From contig JACZUZ010000067.1 of assembly GCA_022572905.1 (NCBI GenBank), positions 1 to 8,017 of the forward strand: a DNA stretch of 8,017 nt, written 5' to 3'. Position 1 is the first letter of the stretch; each line of letters starts with the position of its first letter. A program made the position numbers and the translations under genes. This document shows, piece after piece, positions 6,244 to 8,017 of this stretch. The notes below the pieces were generated by a model. The model searched no databases. It was not told the origin of the DNA and saw only the letters and a program-made list of their open reading frames with translations. Source of the DNA: Candidatus Zixiibacteriota bacterium. Its GTDB lineage: Bacteria; Zixibacteria; MSB-5A5; GN15; JACZUZ01.

Positions 6244-7155
6244 TTATTTACTTTTAGACACTGCCGTTTTAACGGCGTGTCCGCCAAACTGATTGCGAAG
6301 CGCCGCCAGAACTTTGTCGCTATAGGAGTCTTCCTGTCGTGAACGAAAACGGCGCATAAGAGCATGCGTCAGCGCAAGAGCGGGTACGTCAAGGTCAATA
6401 GCTTCCTTGACTGTCCAGCGTCCCTCGCCTGAGTCCGCGACATAGCCTTTGATATCTGTCAAATCCTGGTCGTCTCTCAATGCAAGTTCAAGCAACTCCA
6501 ATAGCCATGAGCGAATTACCGAACCCTGATTCCAAAGTCCGGCGAGTTCTTCAAGATCAAGTTCAAACTTGGACTCGCGTAAAATTTCAAATCCTTCCGC
6601 ATAGGATTGCATCACGCCGTATTCAATCCCGTTGTGAATCATTTTGGTAAAATGCCCCGCGCCGGACTCGCCGACAAGTTTGTAACCATTCGGTGGCGCC
6701 AATGTTTTGAAAACTGGCTCAACATATTGAAATGGTTCTTTTTCGCCGCCGATCATCAGGCAATAGCCGACTTCTAGACCCCAGACGCCGCCAGAAGTGC
6801 CAGCATCAAGATACTTGATTCCCTTTTCCGAAAGTCGAGCGCTCCTGCGTACGGAATCTTTGTAGAATGAGTTTCCGCCATCAATAACAATATCATCACT
6901 GGATATAAGTTTTTCCACTTCGGAGAGAGTCGACTCTGTGATATCCCCGGACGGAACCATCATCCAGATAACTTTTCTGTCCGGCAACTGGGCGACCATA
7001 TCTTGCAGCGAGTTTGCCGCGCTCCCGCCTTTTGCAGCTAACTCTTCGCGGGTCTTCGGCGATGTGTCATACCCGACTACCTCGTGCCCTCCGCTCAACA
7101 GGCGCAAAGACATATTGAATCCCATTTTACCGAGTCCAATAATACCTATTTTCAT
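6244..7155 (-). CDS. gnd: 6-phosphogluconate dehydrogenase (decarboxylating), short form
   Basis: Gnd oxidatively decarboxylates 6-phosphogluconate to ribulose-5-phosphate and CO2. The 303 residues match the short GndA/YqeC-type subfamily, not the roughly 470-residue long form, and both ends look intact. Visible are the Rossmann fingerprint GIIGLGKMGFNM (4-15), the substrate motif GTSGGVWGLEVGY (119-131), GAGHFTKMIHNGIEY (165-179) with catalytic Lys171 and Asn175, and GEGRWTVKEAIDLDVPA (243-259) in the all-helical domain. The second beta strand ends in Asp30 (VVGYDTSPKT) instead of the Asn-Arg-Thr usual in NADP+-using long forms, which suggests NAD+ preference; this is an inference. The start is secure: ATG preceded by AGGGGA at 7169-7164. 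It is the second gene of the block, 78 bases after tkt. Confidence 0.95.
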   Translation of the reverse strand: MKIGIIGLGKMGFNMSLRLLSGGHEVVGYDTSPKTREELAAKGGSAANSLQDMVAQLPDRKVIWMMVPSGDITESTLSEVEKLISSDDIVIDGGNSFYKDSVRRSARLSEKGIKYLDAGTSGGVWGLEVGYCLMIGGEKEPFQYVEPVFKTLAPPNGYKLVGESGAGHFTKMIHNGIEYGVMQSYAEGFEILRESKFELDLEELAGLWNQGSVIRSWLLELLELALRDDQDLTDIKGYVADSGEGRWTVKEAIDLDVPALALTHALMRRFRSRQEDSYSDKVLAALRNQFGGHAVKTAVSKSK

Positions 7156-7163
7156 TTATGATT

Positions 7164-7169
7164 TCCCCT
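7164..7169 (-). promoter_or_regulatory. Ribosome binding site of gnd
   Basis: AGGGGA on the minus strand, eight bases before the ATG at 7155. It is the clearest Shine-Dalgarno of the minus-strand block and confirms the gnd start. Confidence 0.7.
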
Positions 7170-7233
7170 ATTTAAGCGCGCATGTGATTTTGATTAGAAG
7201 GCTTTCGCTGACCCAATCTTGATGGCGGCGCTG

Positions 7234-8017
7234 TCATGCTACTACACTTGAATTGATTTTGTTTTCGACTGGAGTTGTGTTTTCCAGGAGAGCGAGAGTT
7301 TTCGATGCGATTGATTCGCCGTCGATACCCATTAGTTTGTAAAGATCAACAGCTTTTCCGGACGATCCATAGCGTGTCACTCCGATTTTTACGATTTGCG
7401 CAGCTAGACCTGCTGAGAAAAGCTCCGAAGACAGAGACATTCCGAATCCGGTGTTTACATTATGATCTTCAACGGTGACAATTTTCCCGAACTCGCAAAT
7501 TTCGCGCAAGTCGTCGAGGTGAAAATCCGCCCAATGCGCCGCGGAAATTAATCTGACATTCTTGCCGGATTCGCTCAGCCTCTCCCATGCCTCCAGTCCC
7601 ATTCCCAAAACAGCGCCAGCGCAAACTATCGTAGCGCCTTCGCCATCGCGGATTTCGTCCGTTCTGTCGGGACGGAACTTATAGTCGGCGCCAAAAAACG
7701 GATCACCCTGACTGTTTGAAATAGGATTTATCTTCGAGCGACCCATTACCATTAGAAAATTGCCAGGCAACGACGCTATGTAACGGGTGATTCGGTCGGT
7801 TTGATTCGGGTCGGCGGGGGTAAGGAGTTTCCAGCCGAATACCGAACGACTCAATGCAAAATAGTCTATACTCTGATGAGTCTTTCCGTCTTCGCCCACA
7901 TCAAGTCCGCAATGAGTGCAGACGACTTTGAGATTGGCTTCGTTTATGTCGTTCAATCGGTTTTGATTGTAAGTCTCGGCGATTCCGAAAACTCCGAAAT
8001 CCGCCCAGAATGTCAGA
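7234..8017 (-). CDS. tkt: Transketolase, C-terminal part (5' end outside window)
   Basis: Transketolase moves two-carbon ketol units between sugar phosphates with thiamine diphosphate. It links ribulose-derived pentose phosphates to fructose-6-phosphate and glyceraldehyde-3-phosphate. The frame is open to the right edge and 260 residues are visible. A TTG at 7956 is not the start, because the preceding codons also read as transketolase (FWADFGVFGIAETYNQNR). The pyrimidine-binding domain shows THCGLDVGEDGKTHQSIDY (about visible residues 34-52), followed by LLTPADPNQTDRI. The C-terminal domain shows KIVTVEDHNVNTGFG. The family's thiamine-domain fingerprint (GDG...N) and the catalytic Glu lie outside the window. 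The THCGLDVGEDGKTHQ form differs from the THDSIGLGEDGPTHQ form of the E. coli enzyme, pointing to another subfamily. It could be a full-length gene or only the C-terminal subunit of a split enzyme; the window cannot decide. It is the most upstream visible gene of the block. Confidence 0.93.
   Translation of the reverse strand, partial: LTFWADFGVFGIAETYNQNRLNDINEANLKVVCTHCGLDVGEDGKTHQSIDYFALSRSVFGWKLLTPADPNQTDRITRYIASLPGNFLMVMGRSKINPISNSQGDPFFGADYKFRPDRTDEIRDGEGATIVCAGAVLGMGLEAWERLSESGKNVRLISAAHWADFHLDDLREICEFGKIVTVEDHNVNTGFGMSLSSELFSAGLAAQIVKIGVTRYGSSGKAVDLYKLMGIDGESIASKTLALLENTTPVENKINSSVVA

Noticed and set aside
6244..7155. Gnd as a truncated or broken 6-phosphogluconate dehydrogenase, because it is about 170 residues shorter than the common form
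   Set aside because: Start, stop and all catalytic motifs are intact, and the length fits the known short-form subfamily.
7156..7233. Internal promoter in the tkt-gnd gap
   Set aside because: Only poor matches to -35 and -10 boxes (TTGGGT, TAATCA) are visible on the minus strand; not enough to call a promoter.
1..8017. A wholly undescribed system such as a defence, mobile or secretion module
   Set aside because: All seven genes belong to recognised metabolic or Fe-S assembly families, and the short gaps leave no room for hidden genes or arrays.

Overview
The window looks like ordinary chromosomal core metabolism from a bacterium of moderate GC content. I see no mobile element, phage gene, tRNA, rRNA, CRISPR array or sign of recent transfer. 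Seven genes fill it almost completely, in two convergent blocks, and no gene-free stretch exceeds about 110 bases. The lineage cannot be fixed from the sequence. OpcA, a class I fructose-1,6-bisphosphatase and zwf side by side recall the cyanobacterial fbp-zwf-opcA arrangement. However, the sulfur-mobilisation genes are of the SufU type, and gnd is a short form, so I would not call it a cyanobacterium.

Plus-strand block (1-1389): the 3' end of a SUF iron-sulfur cluster operon. It holds the C-terminal part of the cysteine desulfurase SufS (cut by the window edge), its zinc-dependent sulfur acceptor SufU, and a stand-alone SufT/MIP18-family (DUF59) maturation factor. The SUF scaffold genes (sufB, sufC, sufD) are probably upstream, outside the window; that is inference.

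Minus-strand block (8017 down to 1496): a pentose phosphate operon in transcription order tkt (partial, running off the right edge), gnd, zwf, an opcA::pgl fusion, and fbp. Gaps are about 50-100 bases. Zwf oxidises glucose-6-phosphate to the lactone. The OpcA half of the fusion should activate or assemble Zwf, and its lactonase half hydrolyses Zwf's product. Gnd decarboxylates 6-phosphogluconate to ribulose-5-phosphate. Transketolase recycles pentose phosphates. Fbp returns fructose-1,6-bisphosphate to fructose-6-phosphate. Together they could run a cyclic oxidative pentose phosphate pathway that yields reducing power.

The most notable item is the fusion of the Zwf-activator OpcA with 6-phosphogluconolactonase in one 649-residue protein, encoded next to zwf. 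Second is the short-form Gnd with an Asp at the end of the second beta strand of its nucleotide-binding fold, which hints at NAD+ rather than NADP+ use. I did not find a wholly undescribed system.
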